This document shows positions 19,701 through 30,690 of a stretch of DNA of 64,000 nt, piece after piece. Position 1 is the first letter of the stretch; each line of letters starts with the position of its first letter. The translations under genes were made by a program, and so were the position numbers. Source of the stretch: Hexactinellida sp. DTS-2022 (lineage: Eukaryota > Porifera > Hexactinellida); contig JAPNXP010000001.1 in assembly GCA_028753945.1 (NCBI GenBank), positions 12,204,501 through 12,268,500 on the forward strand, given 5' to 3'. The notes beneath the pieces are model-generated. The model searched no databases. It saw only the letters and a list, made by a program, of their open reading frames with translations, and had not been told where the DNA came from.

Positions 19701-20227
19701 CCATCATGGCTAAGGTGGCCAGCGAGACCTCCACCTCGGGGCTCTCCTGCGGACAGTTCCATCCGGACGGTCACATATTCGGGACCGGGACCACGGACGG
19801 TATTATCCGCATTTGGGACCTGGAGGACCAGAATAACGTAGCCAACTTCGAGGGACACCAGGGGGCGATAACGAGCCTGTCATTCTCTGAGAACGGATAC
19901 TACCTCGCCTCTGCGGCTGACGACTCCCTGGTTAAGATATGGGATCTGCGGAAGCTGAAGAACATAAAGACTATAACGCTAGACGAGAGGTACGAGGTGA
20001 GGGGACTCAGCTTCGATCAGAGCGGACAGTACCTGGCCATGGCGGGCTCCGACATACAGGTGTTCCTGGTGCGGCAGTGGGGCCTACTGCACAAGTTTAA
20101 GGACCACAATTCTGTCTGCACCTCCGTGCTATTCGGACCGGACGCAGGGTTCCTGGCTTCCGTCTCGATGGACAGAACTCTCAGATTCTTCGGGCCCTCT
20201 CAGCGCTCCCGCTCCGAGCCCAACTAG
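16795..20227 (+). CDS. PRPF19: Pre-mRNA-processing factor 19 (U-box E3 ligase, spliceosome), three exons
   Basis: Exons 16795-17334 (phase 0), 18847-19015 (phase 1) and 19332-20227 join in frame to 534 residues. Exon 1 encodes the U-box ([41 protein letters not shown]) and the Prp19 coiled-coil region ([37 protein letters not shown]). Exon 2 is the charged linker. Exon 3 holds the WD40 propeller, with [34 protein letters not shown] and [13 protein letters not shown] blades visible. PRPF19 is the ubiquitin ligase core of the NineTeen complex that activates the spliceosome; animal orthologues are about 505 residues, so the linker here is slightly longer. Sites: donors GTGAGT and GTAGAC, acceptors CCCAG and CGTAG. 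GC-rich compared with flanks. Intron 1 is full of MITEs. Confidence 0.95.
17428..17905. mobile_element. Palindromic MITE in PRPF19 intron 1, inside another MITE
   Basis: The ends GTGACCTACGTTATAATAAG and its exact inverse extend into long arms (GGCCTGTTCACTAGTGTT…). The flanking direct repeat is GAACCTCC (17420-17427 and 17906-17913). The host is a CAGTAGAACCTC MITE, whose two halves lie at ~17415-17427 and 17906-18043. A separate small MITE (CAGCGATTCCCAACC ends) follows at 18107-18231. Confidence 0.75.
18107..18231. mobile_element. Short MITE, CAGCGATTCCCAACC ends
   Basis: Ends CAGCGATTCCCAACC and GGTTGGGAATCGCTG are perfect inverses. No exact target duplication is visible (CTATAGGG versus GCTTAGTA). 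The remainder of the intron, 18232-18846, shows only weak MITE fragments. Confidence 0.7.
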
Positions 20228-20363
20228 TCATTCATTCAATAATTCGTTAGTTAGCTAGCTGTTATCTGTCCTATAGTGTTATGCTTTGTTGTTTGTTATG
20301 AAAGTATTTTAATTCTCCGAGCCAAACTAGTCCATTCATTAATTCGTTAGTTAGCTAGCTGTT
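20214..20363. repeat. Direct duplication of the PRPF19 stop-codon region
   Basis: The segment CCGAGCCcAACTAGTC…TTAGTTAGCTAGCTGTTAT at 20214-20263 recurs at 20319-20363 with small changes. The first copy contains the PRPF19 stop; the second is in the 3' flank. Confidence 0.8.
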
Positions 20364-20368
20364 ATATT

Positions 20369-21619
20369 AGTCCAGCAATATGGTGAAAGATTGTACATTT
20401 TCGAGATAAAAGTACCAAATTTTGCACAATTGTAGTATTATAAGTTCTGATCAACTTCGATATGGTTACTTCAAATTGGGAGATCGGAATGTTTAACACA
20501 TTCTTACCGTTGCTATGGAAAACCAAAAAAAACTATCAAAATGCTGGAAATTAAGTGCTGAGCACGAATCTGACAATATAAAGTCGTTAAGAATGCATTT
20601 GAATGAGCTATCATGTATTTATACTTCCGGGGATTCGATTGGCCACCAATTTTTGACCCCCTGAAAAATTTGTTCTTCCAAAAATTCTGCTATGTGCCAT
20701 AGCTGAAGTTGATCAGAACCATGGCCTACTATAGTATACGGCTAGATAAGTCAAGTATTTGCCATTTTATTTCCAGGCCAGTGTTTACTTTCTAATTGCT
20801 CGTAAAATATATTACCTATTGTCATGGAATAAACTAAACTTAGGTTTTCAAATACGCTGGAAACATCTAAAATACTTTTGAGAATGATGTCTCATCGGAT
20901 TTAACCACAATGACGTAATCAAATATACATACCCATATATGGCAATTAATACTAATTATGAAGTAGAAATTTGAAGTGGAGATTGAAGTAGAGATTAAGT
21001 GAACATTAGCTAAATAAGTGCCAAGAACGGTCATTAAACTGACTGGGCAACATGTACGTCGTCAAACAACACTTTTAAGACTTAGATTAAAATCTAACTA
21101 TACATTTCAAAAAAATACAAAACATATGGTTTGATAACAATAGCATAATTATTTACTTGCATTGACGTTGAAAAGAATTTGAGTGAAAGGAAAGACATAA
21201 TTTGTTATTTTAGTTAGTTTTTTACAAGAAAAATGCATTAGGATAAAAACGGCAAAGTTAGATTCTCAAATTATCTAAAAAATTAACATGTATTTGCCAT
21301 CATTATCATATATGGGTATGTATATTTGATTACGTCATTGTGGTTAGATCCGATGAGAAATCATTCTCAAAAGTATTTTAGATGTTTCCAGTGTATTTGA
21401 AAACCTAAGTTTAGTTTATTCCATGACGATAGGTAATTTATTTTACGAGCAATTAGAAAGTAAACACTGGCCTGGAAATAAAATGGGAAATACTTGACTT
21501 ATCTAGCCGTATTATATAGTAGGCCATGTCAGAACCTATAATACTACATTTTGCAAAATTTGGTACTTTTATCTCGAAAATGCACAATTCGACCATTTCC
21601 TGCACCATATTGCCGGACT
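20369..21619. mobile_element. Outer palindromic MITE (TAGTCCAGCAATATGG ends)
   Basis: Left arm 20369-~20455 (AGTCCAGCAATATGGTG, CGAGATAAAAGTACCAAATT, TAGTATTATAAGTTCTGA) is mirrored at ~21533-21619 (CACCATATTGCCGGACTA). A second palindromic element fills its middle. Confidence 0.7.
20720..21528. mobile_element. Inner palindromic element, CATGGCCTAC family
   Basis: 809 bp with ends CATGGCCTACTATAGTATAC and …TATATAGTAGGCCATG, and 7-bp duplications TCAGAAC at 20713-20719 and 21529-21535. Only the termini match the copies at 10478, 15415 and 48185; the interior arms (GTTTACTTTCTAATTGCTCG…) are different, so this is a sister subfamily. No protein seen. Confidence 0.8.
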
Positions 21620-21714
21620 ATATGTCCTATAGTGCTATGCACCCTTTTGGTGTGAAGACAAACTAAATATGTATTCATTTAATCAATAATGGAGTTTAAC
21701 GACAAAATTATATG

Positions 21715-21890
21715 CGGTGGATGCCGGTTATAAGCACATCGCGGGAACTGCACTTAATGTGCTTATTCCCGACATTAATTATATAGGGTATATGGCAACC
21801 GTTTTCCAACATATGTTATTATATCCCATTGTTCTTATAAGTTATAACCGGTGCGGTGTGCTTCTATCCGACATCTACTGTACCAGATAC
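21715..21890. mobile_element. MITE, GTGGATGCCGGTTATAAGC family
   Basis: The left end CGGTGGATGCCGGTTATAAG and the right end TATCCGACATCTACTG-TA are inverted. A closer-to-consensus copy (TA-CAGTGGATGCCGG…) is at 40054-40240. Confidence 0.6.
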
Positions 21891-22032
21891 ACATCCCAAA
21901 TCATCCAAGTCCCGTTAAAAAAGCATCAGTTTTTGATTTTTGAATGAATCTTGAAAATATGGATTAGACAGGATAGCACATGTACTAGGCTACTAGCCAT
22001 TGTTTACCATTGTATTATTGTATTTCCCATTG

Positions 22033-22153
22033 TACAGGTAAACCTCCCAAAGCGGCACCCATCGGGAGAATGATTTTGTGCCGCTTCTCGGAGGTTGCCG
22101 CTTCTCGGAGGTTGCCGCTACTCGGAGGTACGGCTTTGGGAGGTTTACCTGTA
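22033..22153. mobile_element. Short MITE, TACAGGTAAACCTCC ends (second copy)
   Basis: Ends TACAGGTAAACCTCC and GGGAGGTTTACCTGTA. The middle repeats CCGCTTCTCGGAGGTTG twice and a third diverged time. 22154-22457 after it is AT-rich and featureless. Confidence 0.8.
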
Positions 22154-22528
22154 TTTCTCAGATCCGGGAAAATTCCGAGTTCGGGCACCCTCCGGATCAT
22201 AGTGCCAGGATAAGGGAGGTTGGAGTGTATTTTAATTCTGAATATAAATGTAACAAATAGCAAATAGAGTTTTATTATCAAATATTAACGAGTGATAGAA
22301 AAGTAATACATAAATAAAACAATAAAAAGAGATTTAGTATAGGAAAGAGAAAAAATGTAGAAAAGTTAGAAACTAACAAATTGACAAAGATTCTAAAAAA
22401 TCAAAATAAGTAAATAAGTTAGAAAATCAGTAAGTGATAAATAGAGAAGTAGTGATGCATAGGCGTAGGCTCCGGTAGGGCTATGGCCCTACCAATCCTA
22501 ACATCCAGCCCATAAGGGCCCTACCAAT

Positions 22529-25127
22529 CAGAGGCGGCGCTAAGCGGGTGCTAGCGGGTGCTCAAGCACCCGCAGAATTTTTGTGAGCACCCGCACAGCG
22601 GGTGCTCACAAAAATATGAAAACACCTGAGTGAAAACTCGGGCTGAGGTTCTGTTGTATCCCCGTTTCCCCAAAAACTCATTCACGAATTTTGTCACAAA
22701 GAAATAAATTAAACAAAACACTAAATCCAGAATATGTGAAGTGTGTGTGCGGAGACTCCTACACCAGCGCTAGCCTCCTGTTTCCCCGAGCGGCGAACTC
22801 GTCGATGACATCATCGGGCTTGACATTCTCGGTGATCTCCATGTTCACATTGATTACGGCAAGATCACTCAACCGCTCGTTTCCCATGGAAGCCCTCAGC
22901 CAACTTTTAATCCGCTTCATGGCGGAGAAACTCCTCTCCGCTGATGCACTGGATATTGGCAGAGTCACAGCAATCTTAAGGGCATTAGACAAGATGGCGA
23001 ACACCAACACATGCTCGAACGCGAACTTTGTGAGATCAAGAAGTGTCTCTGGCAGATCCTCGGCGCCTTTGCGCTCGAAAATTTGCTTCATCATAGCCAC
23101 TTCGATCCTTATTGTGGGACAGTCAGCAGAGTCCACAATGTGATAGTGGTGGCAGAAGGCACTAATCTTGGTTGTGTCCAAGAAGTTAGCGTTCTTTGGT
23201 GACATAGACGCTACGCCGCTGTAGATGACACTGTTCTCCTCCACCAAGAACCTCGAATGCAGTTCTGAGACCACCTTCTCGCATACTGGGACAAAAACCT
23301 GAGTCCGATAGTCGTCCTTGCTATGGCAACGCTTGTCCATCACTTCGGCGAAGTCCTGCCTTGCCCGTCGAACACGTCTCTCCCTGAGCTCTGGCAGGTC
23401 CAAGTCGCTGACCAACTCCTCCGCACGAGACCAGAGCTTATCCCAGATGTTGTCAGGCGCCGGAAGACTGGGACGTTCGAGTAGGGTCTTCATTAAAGCG
23501 ACTTGATCCAGTCCTGTCTGCAGATTCTGCGACTCACTTTGAAAAGTGATAGTTGCGTCGCCACAGATGCGCAGGACCCACTCCATGATAATGAGATGGA
23601 CCACGAATGAAGAGTGCAGACTGCTCTGGATGTTGCGAGCCAACACCGCGCGCTCACCCTGGTCAGCCACAGTGACGTCGTCGACTGTATCGATCACCGC
23701 TTTGAGAGTTAGGAGCACCGCCTCGCAGATTCTGTGCTGACACACCCAACGTGTGTCACTGACGGCGGGAAGCTCTCTCGTTTGGTGTCCGGGGTACAGC
23801 TCTTCCTGCTTGACCTTGAAGATGGTGTGCACTGCGGAGATCCGCATGAACCTGTGCAGTGCCTGAAGAGTGTGCAGAAGATCTCCCATCTGGCAGAGGC
23901 CTTCACGACATCAACAACAACGAGGTTGAGCCGGTGAGCAAAGCAATGGACATAGATGGCAGTGGGCATAACGTCGCGCATGATAATTTGGACGCCACTG
24001 AATCTCCCAGACATCACGCTAGCCCCATCATACCATTGACCGCTGCAGCTCTGCATGTCGATGTTGTTGACAGTGAGCATGTACATGATCTTCTCCTTGA
24101 GGGCTGTAGCGTTCTGCCCATCTGTGCACGCGATGAAGCCCAAGAACACCTCCACTGTCTCGCCAATTTTACAGTCCAAGTACCTCAGGCAGACACTCAT
24201 CTGTTCCTCGTTCGCGATATCCTTGGACTCGTCGCAGATGATCGTGTACGTTCCTGCCTCAGCAACTGCCTTGGTCATATCGCCTCACTAAACACGCTAT
24301 CGCGGCGATGAGATCATTCTGGATCGACCAATGAGTATACTTGGCGTTCTTCTGCCCGGATGTCAACCTCGAGGCCACTGTCGGATCGTACTTTGCCACC
24401 AAATCCAGGAGAGCAAGGAAGTTACCACGGTTTAATTTGTCCTCGGACTCCCGGTGCCCCCTGAGCGCGATTCCTTGACGGGCGCAGACCATTACAACAT
24501 CCACAATGGACTTGAGGTATTGCCTATTTTGGGCGACGAATGTGACGTGAGCGTCGTTGAGCTGGGAGGCCACACTGCCTTGTTTTTTCGTCGCCAGGAA
24601 TGCGGCATAGCGTTCAGCAGCGAACAAGTGTCCCGATGAGTTAACATGCAGCTTCATCCTCTCCAATGCCTTATTCCAACTGCAGTAGCCATCTTGAACG
24701 AATGCCTTCTCTCCACTTCCCGAAAAGAAGAGTCTGCAATAGAAGCAGTACACTTTGTCTTCTTTCTGCGAATACTCCAGCCAAGCCCTACTCTTGAACC
24801 AATCCGGCTGAAAGACTCTGTTGTTGCCATCTTTCGGATAGGACAACAGTATGGGCTGAACAGCTCCATTCTCCAAGCTTCGAGACAAGTCTGCTGCACC
24901 GGGCACATTGCTCGATGGTTCCTGTCTTTCCTCTTGAGACTCGGGACAAGGTCGCTTGGCTTCAGGCTGTAGGAAGGTGGAGATCGACGGCTGAGAACTC
25001 ATGAGAGTGATTATTATGCTAAGAAAACATTAATGCTAAATTACGTCGGGCAAGGAATTTATTATATTGTCGCACCCGCCAAAATTCCCCGGGCACCCGC
25101 AGTGGTGGCGCGCTAGCGCCGCCACTG
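22529..25127 (-). mobile_element. hAT transposon with exact 8-bp target duplication
   Basis: Ends CAGAGGCGGCGCTA and TAGCGCCGCCACTG are inverted. The 8-bp duplication CTACCAAT is exact (22521-22528 and 25128-25135). Subterminal regions repeat GCGGGTGCT and its inverse. It holds a nearly complete transposase on the minus strand, in three overlapping frames. Confidence 0.92.
22759..25002 (-). pseudogene. hAT transposase (TTF zinc finger, DUF4371, hAT dimerisation), two frameshifts
   Basis: The ATG at 25002 opens a frame to ~24290 with a TTF-type finger (WLEYSQKEDKVYCFYCRLFF, HVNSSGH). The core continues at 24278-23880 (TIICDESKDI, QWYDGASVMSG, HCFAHRLNLVVVD) and then at 23889-22759 (SDTRWVCQHR, and the C-terminal LPISSASAERSFSAMKRIK). 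Joining needs a one-base shift near 24285 and another near 23885; otherwise no stops. The family resembles ZMYM1-like or '52 kDa repressor'-like animal hAT proteins. With intact ends and target duplication it is a recently dead element, unless the shifts are assembly errors. Confidence 0.85.
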
Positions 25128-25339
25128 CTACCAATCTCTAAAACGAGTCTACGCCCCTGTGATGTACTATCCTATATACGAGGAGTGACATAAGCAAGAG
25201 GGAGATTATACCGAAAGACATTGAATGAGTAGCTAGGCTTTAATCAGATCGTTATTTCAACAATGTCACTGCTAATTGCAAGCACAACCAGTCTTGTATA
25301 AGTTCTGAAATGTAACCCTATCATCTTATATTAGTACGA

Positions 25340-25545
25340 GCCCTTCAGGCTCGGTTGCTTTGCGACTGTTCGGCGCTACGCACTCCAAGTTAATGGCCGC
25401 TATGCGGCCTTACTTATACTCCTCACCCTTTCTACCATTTTCCATAGTTTTAACTAGTTTACCAATATTTATAAAACCCCTTGATTTTGAATTTTCATTA
25501 ATTTTTACCTATTTTTGTAAACAACAACAACAACAATAAGTAAGT
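25340..25545 (-). mobile_element. DINE/Helentron-like 3' end, inverted fragment
   Basis: Reverse-complement of the 14240-14405 region: the four hairpins (25343-25418), then CTCACCCTTTCTACCATTTTC and GTAAACAACAACAACAAC. 25546-26320 is AT-rich without gene signal. Confidence 0.7.
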
Positions 25546-26382
25546 GGTTTAGTATATGTGGTATCCATCAAACATACCCATAGCATTCTATACATGAGGT
25601 AATGGCACTCACTCAAATTTATGGATCAGGGATTGGTTAGTGTACTAAGTGTAGTCAACTAAATATATGCAATTCCATTATTCTTTGAAATAAGTAATCC
25701 AGGGTGCTTCTACTTATGCAATTGTTTTTTATAAAGGTGATCATGTACAAGACGCATATTCTAATGTGTAAGAAATTCCAATTTTGTTTTATTTTCAATC
25801 GATTATTTTCTAACAGCATAATAGCATTGGTAGATGCATCAACACTGCTATTTACATAAAACGATATGTAAAGTATAATAAAATAGCAAAAATTTAGAAT
25901 TTACATTTATATGGAGGTGTTAAACTCATTAATTATATAATTAGCTAATTAAATATATAATTTCTGATCATCAAGATTGAATGAGAATATAGAAGTTCTG
26001 ATTACAGATTTGAATTCCACATGGTCGAATTACTCTAGGTGCATAATTACAAATCAATACGTTTATTTTCTACTGAAATACAGCCACATTCCCATCTGTG
26101 CCACAAGTGGCACGTGGCAGATACACTTATACCACTTCATGGATTTTGACTAAAATGACGTTAATTCAAAATATTCTTTACTTTATATCTATAGAAAGAT
26201 ATTTATAGTATTTTCAGAGTTGTTCAGCCGTTATTAACAGCCGTTATTAAGTTACCAGACGACTATTGTGTCTGCATTAAAATTCGAATTGTTAAAATAC
26301 TTTTGGCTGCTTAGTGTATATTTATTTTCAGTGGCGGTATGTTAATAACTTAATATTCATATATAGAACTGAACATTATAGA

Positions 26383-27630
26383 ATGGCTAGTGCTTACGGT
26401 GTGGGAGAAGAGAGCTTCCTCTCTCACGTGGAGAGAGTGCGTAGCGAGATACGCACTAAGTTCATAAGAGCTCACGAGCTGCTACAGGCCAGAGAAGCCG
26501 ATCTGTTAGCAGAGTTACAGAGATTGGTAGACGAGTACACGGGAGAGGGAATAACTCTACAAATCAAACAATTGTCGATTTCCAAAGTTGGTCTGAGGGA
26601 CACTCTTACGGAGAATGAGAACAAAGAATTTCTCGAGAACCAGTTAGCTAGCATTGATGCACGCATTGCGGAATTAAACACTAAAGTCCTAATAGCAAAG
26701 TATAGCTACCAGAGTGTGTCGTTGGAATGGGACGTAGAGCTAGATGAGAAACTGAGTGTAGCAGGTGAGATACGACTTAATGCTGCGAAGGAAGGAGTAC
26801 GAGACTACAAGCAGATAGGAGACCCTGTTGCGGTATTTGGGAAACACAGGGGATCTTCTTTACCTGGTGTGTTCAGGTGTCCTACTGCTATAGCTATTAA
26901 TCCTGTGGATAATTATATTTACATTTGTGATGCAGGCAATAATCGTATACAAGTTTATACCAAATCGTTTGAATTTGTTTTCCAATTCAGTGATAAGATG
27001 ATTTTTCCAAATGGTATTTGTATCAAACAAAACAAGATTTATGTCACTCAGTATGGCTCTCATTGTCTCAATGTATACTCTACAGAAGGGAAATACCTGA
27101 ACTCAGTTGGAGTGAAAGGAAAGAATGAATTACAGTTTGACAGACCAAGAGGACTTGATGTTTCCACTGACAAGAATAGAATATATATAGCTGAAATTGG
27201 TAATGGTAGAATTCAATGTTTGAATTTAGATCTTAGATTCAACTCTTTTATCAACGATATTTACGGAGCTAATGATGTCAAGCTAACTTCTAATGAGATT
27301 GCAGTATTGTCTATTCCTAATCCCTGTGTATCTCTATACACTTATTCTCACCAATTGATCCGTGAGATGATTCCAAGTGGTGAAGGGAATCCAGTTGTTA
27401 TACCTGTTTCTTTCATCCTGAATGAATCCTTGAATATTCTCATTACTGACTTTGATATGCATTGTGTTTCTATCTTCTCTTTCGGAGGAGAGTTGATACA
27501 CCGATTCGGTAAGAAAGGAGAGAAGAGAGGAGATTTCATAGAACCGAGCGGAATAACAATTGATGTTGAAGGGAGGATTATAGTTGCTTCTTCTAACCCC
27601 GAACACTGCATTCAAGTTTTTGATTTCTAA
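26383..27630 (+). CDS. Coiled-coil NHL-repeat protein (intact copy)
   Basis: 415 residues from the ATG at 26383. A TTTATTTTCAG acceptor at ~26331 suggests a 5' UTR intron; the duplicate at 40890 has the same arrangement (TGTTTTCAG). Residues 1-140 are a charged coiled coil (ARIAELNTKVL). Residues ~150-415 contain about six NHL-type blades, for example AIAINPVDNYIYICDAGNNR, GICIKQNKIYVTQYGSHC, GLDVSTDKNRIYIAEIGNG and GITIDVEGRIIVASSNPEHC, enough for one six-bladed propeller. There is no RING or B-box, unlike TRIM-NHL proteins. NHL propellers bind protein or RNA; no partner can be inferred. Confidence 0.85.
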   Translation: MASAYGVGEESFLSHVERVRSEIRTKFIRAHELLQAREADLLAELQRLVDEYTGEGITLQIKQLSISKVGLRDTLTENENKEFLENQLASIDARIAELNTKVLIAKYSYQSVSLEWDVELDEKLSVAGEIRLNAAKEGVRDYKQIGDPVAVFGKHRGSSLPGVFRCPTAIAINPVDNYIYICDAGNNRIQVYTKSFEFVFQFSDKMIFPNGICIKQNKIYVTQYGSHCLNVYSTEGKYLNSVGVKGKNELQFDRPRGLDVSTDKNRIYIAEIGNGRIQCLNLDLRFNSFINDIYGANDVKLTSNEIAVLSIPNPCVSLYTYSHQLIREMIPSGEGNPVVIPVSFILNESLNILITDFDMHCVSIFSFGGELIHRFGKKGEKRGDFIEPSGITIDVEGRIIVASSNPEHCIQVFDF

Positions 27631-27794
27631 CATATTTTCATTATTTAACTCCATTTATTCACATTTCCCTTTATAGTTTAGTTTATACTTTTCATATTAT
27701 ATTCCTTACAAGTAGCAAACAGGCTTAGACCTGATTACGATTACAACATTTCCTTAATTAATCATAATTAAGCTTTTTTGAAGGATGTATTCGT

Positions 27795-28630
27795 ATTCAC
27801 AACCCATTGTAGCTGTTGGGAAAGTAGGATCAGCTCCTGGAGGACTTAACACCCCAGAGGTATCTCAATCGATGCGAAATCCGGACACATTTATGTGGGA
27901 GATATGAACAACTAAATAATTCTAATATAGCAGGGTTGTATCAACTCATTTTGAGTTGGCAGAATCAACTCATTTTCTTGAATGAGTTGAATGAGTTGGT
28001 GACAGCAAAATGAATGAGTTGAATGAGTTGGTAACAGCAAAATGAATGAGTTGAATGAGTTGAATGAGTTGGTAGACAAAAAATGAGTTGTTTTGCCAAC
28101 TCAAAATGAGTTGATACAACCCTACTTCCGACCATGGCCAGACAACTTTCACTTTTTCGTAACATTAATGCGTATGGAAATCCAAAATTGCCCGGATCAC
28201 TTTTGAGAGCCGACCTACGCAGATGTAAATGTATTAGTAAACTGAAGATTTGAGATATACGTTAGTTACAATTAGTTTAATAAAAATGAGTTGGCAGAAT
28301 CAACTCATTTTCTTGAATGAGTTGAATGAGTTGGTAACAGCAAAATGAATGAGTTGAATGAGTTGGTGAAGGAAATTTGAATGAGTTGGTAGACAAAAAA
28401 TGAGTTGTTTTGCCAACTCAAAATGAGTTGATACAACCCTGTAATATAGTGAGCGACAGGAGTCTGTCTCAACCAAATGAGAAATCAACACTGATAAAGC
28501 CGTGGGGCATATTAATCCATCAGAATAGCATTTATACCACATACTTAAAGTCTTAAACCAACACACTATCTTCCTATTCAAGCTGTCAGGTCTCACAATG
28601 GTAAAGCAAGTAGGGAATAAAGGAAAATAA
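27795..28630 (+). pseudogene. Decayed NHL-repeat gene, interrupted by a MITE
   Basis: Fragments read PIVAVGKVGSAPGGLNTPE, then after a frameshift GISIDAKSGHIYVGDMNN, stops, and after the MITE LIKPWGILIHQNSIYTT and LFKLSGLTMVK. These are NHL blades in order, with several frame breaks. The duplicate is at 42310-42790, also broken. Both therefore derive from a gene already dead or dying before or soon after the duplication. Confidence 0.65.
27931..28441. mobile_element. hAT-like MITE with minisatellite arms; absent from the duplicate
   Basis: Ends CAGGGTTGTATCAACTCATT and the exact inverse …GATACAACCCTG, with 8-bp duplications TAATATAG at 27923-27930 and 28442-28449. The arms consist of repeated GAATGAGTTG words; the centre (28131-28285) is unique. 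The duplicate has a single TAATATAG and no insert at ~42452-42459. Confidence 0.92.
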
Positions 28631-28749
28631 AATTAAGAGTTGAATTATCCGAGTCAACTCGCCATCTCTCCCAATCAACACCTCTGCGTGGCAGATACAA
28701 ACAACAACAGAGACTAGAATATAAACAACTTCTCTTCAGCAGGATCATC

Positions 28750-29730
28750 AGAATGTCACGGCAGCGGGATCTGAAGAGAAGTTGGGTCCAGCGAGGGCCG
28801 CTCTGATTGACAAACTAAATAAAATGACTTGCGCTGCAGCTAAGCTAGAGAATAAGTCTTCAGAAATTAAACGTTTCTCCGATATAATCGATTTCAATCC
28901 ACAGAAGGATGTGGTGTATTTTCCAACTCTGTTTCGCGGTGATCCTCCAATGGCTCCGGTAAATATGCATTTAATCTCAAACTTAGAATTTACAAAATCT
29001 GAAAATTGATCCATCTTTCAAACCTAAAACTATTTCCTCACTAATTAATAATGTAACTCAATTATGGAATTCTATTTTGAATGAAAATTTCCTTTTTCAT
29101 TTTCAGAACGTCCAAGAAATTAATGCATCTTGGGAACTAGATAACGCCTTAAATAAGTGAAATTTTGGAATATGTAAGAAAATTTCTTCATGCCAATTGG
29201 AAGCTACAGTCGAAATCGGGTTTTTTTGCCCCCCCAAAATGCACGACAAAAGGAGGCAAAAAAAACCAATAAACAAAAAAACCCGATGGAAAACACATTA
29301 AGATATCACATTTTTGCACGACAAAAGGAGGCGAAAAAACCAATAAGCAAAAAAACCCGTGGCAAAAAAACCCGATTTCGACTTTATCAATCAGTTATCT
29401 AACGCAAGTGATGTAAGTTTAAAGTTGAATGATATTAGTAAGGAGCTTGAGGAAATTCTGATAATTTTTGCAGGAATTAAGAAAACAAACTACTTGATGA
29501 ATTCTTCTTAACTAACTCAAATGCACAATGGGAACAAAATACGAAGGAAAATTTTATATTCACAAGGGAACGCCTTAAATATGCAACCTAAGTCCTTTGA
29601 GATGTGTAAAAAAGAGAGCGAATATTTTATTGAGCATCGAAAAATGCTAAGAGGAGTTGATGTTATTGAGAGTAAGTTGATTCAATATGCTAAAGATTTT
29701 ATTGAAGCAAACAAAAAATATTTTCACTAA
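28750..29730 (+). pseudogene. Decayed gene fragments of unknown coiled-coil protein
   Basis: An exon-like stretch at ~28755-28962 (PARAALIDKLNKMTCAAAKL, then FPTLFRGDPPMAP) ends at a GTAAAT donor-like site. A second at ~29521-29730 ends KLIQYAKDFIEANKKYFH and a stop. Between them lie short in-frame pieces, stops and a MITE (~29208-29387, CAGTCGAAATCGGG ends). The duplicate (42905-43990) has further one-base shifts in both pieces. I cannot name the family; helical, charged residues dominate. Confidence 0.4.
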
Positions 29731-30173
29731 TACTATCTCCGAATATATAAATCATAACTAACTTTTCAAAAAATTGAGGTTAATTTGGGCACGAAAACAA
29801 TAAGCGTAGGGGTCTTGATTCGAAGCAATACGGTATTCGAGTAAAAACGGCATGTGTTAAATATACGTATATACATGTTGTGGATCATGTATTATCTTAA
29901 TTAAAAGGTGCAATTGGTGCACCCTAGTAATGATTGTTGTGGCATTGGACCCGAGTATATTGGAAAGATTTCCCAGTAGATATAGATTAAGATAGTGGCA
30001 CTTATTCCTGTTCTTCTCTACTTGGCAGTTCTTTAAAATGTTCGATAGTTTTTTGATACTTCACTACGTATCTTTTGTACAGAATACTTATACATTATAT
30101 GAATTTATATCTCGTATTCATTTTAGTGGTACCATCATTTTTGTTATAATATATGATAAGTACTGGATTTTAC

Positions 30174-30441
30174 AGGGCCGGCGCCACCGGGGGTGTCCTG
30201 GGTGTCCGAACACCCACTGCCTCAAGGAAATGAAGCGGTGCTTGGACAGTGACACCCACTACACTATACAGTGACACCCACCTACTTTTATTCCCTACTC
30301 TTATACTTCTTTATTTATTCACTTCTTTATTTACTCATCTCTTTTTTTTTCTGTTTCTTATTGGTACTATATTTAGTTTTTGAAGTGCCTAAGCCTTCTC
30401 AGGCAGTACTTTCTGTAATTGTACTTTTTTTTCTTGCACAA

Positions 30442-30470
<29 letters not shown>
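30174..30470. mobile_element. Insert unique to duplication copy 1
   Basis: Starts CAGGGCCGGCGCCACCGGGG, with GACACCCAC words, and ends in a (TTA)n run at 30444-30470, where homology to copy 2 resumes at ATTCATTATATATTAAAATT. The start looks like a hAT-type end; no inverse end was seen, so it may be truncated. Confidence 0.5.
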
Positions 30471-30473
<3 letters not shown>

Positions 30474-30566
30474 TTATATATTAAAATTACTAAATTAGTG
30501 TAAACACCTCCTTTTACTAAACTACCTTGTATTTGTGAATAAGTTTGTAGTATCTATGTAGTTTCT

Positions 30567-30621
30567 AAGTGATCGGGTTGACCGCTGAGATAACACAACT
30601 CAGATGGCAACCCGATCACTT
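30567..30621. other. Hairpin A of a conserved pair
   Basis: A 55-nt fold: AAGTGATCGGGTTG pairs perfectly with CAACCCGATCACTT, then CTGAG pairs with CTCAG around ATAACACAA. The identical hairpin is at 45013-45067 in the duplicate. Could be a tiny MITE or a structured RNA; there is no evidence of transcription. Confidence 0.55.
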
Positions 30622-30690
30622 TGAAACAGCTGTGGCATCATAATGTGTCCGTGTGACCTCTCAGCTGTTAATTAACACACTCCCGTCTCT

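Larger units (their letters stand above)
22458..25161. mobile_element. Small MITE that hosts the hAT element
   Basis: CATAGGCGTAGGCTCC at the left and GAGTCTACGCCCCTGTG at the right are inverted; together with short flanks they make a ~105-bp MITE once the hAT at 22529-25127 is removed. A lone similar end (CAGAGGCGTAGCCAGGG) is at 38983. Confidence 0.6.

Noticed and set aside
22759..25002. Calling the hAT protein an intact spliced host gene (ZMYM1-like)
   Set aside because: Breaks are one-base shifts without GT/AG introns, and exact terminal repeats plus target duplication show a transposon.
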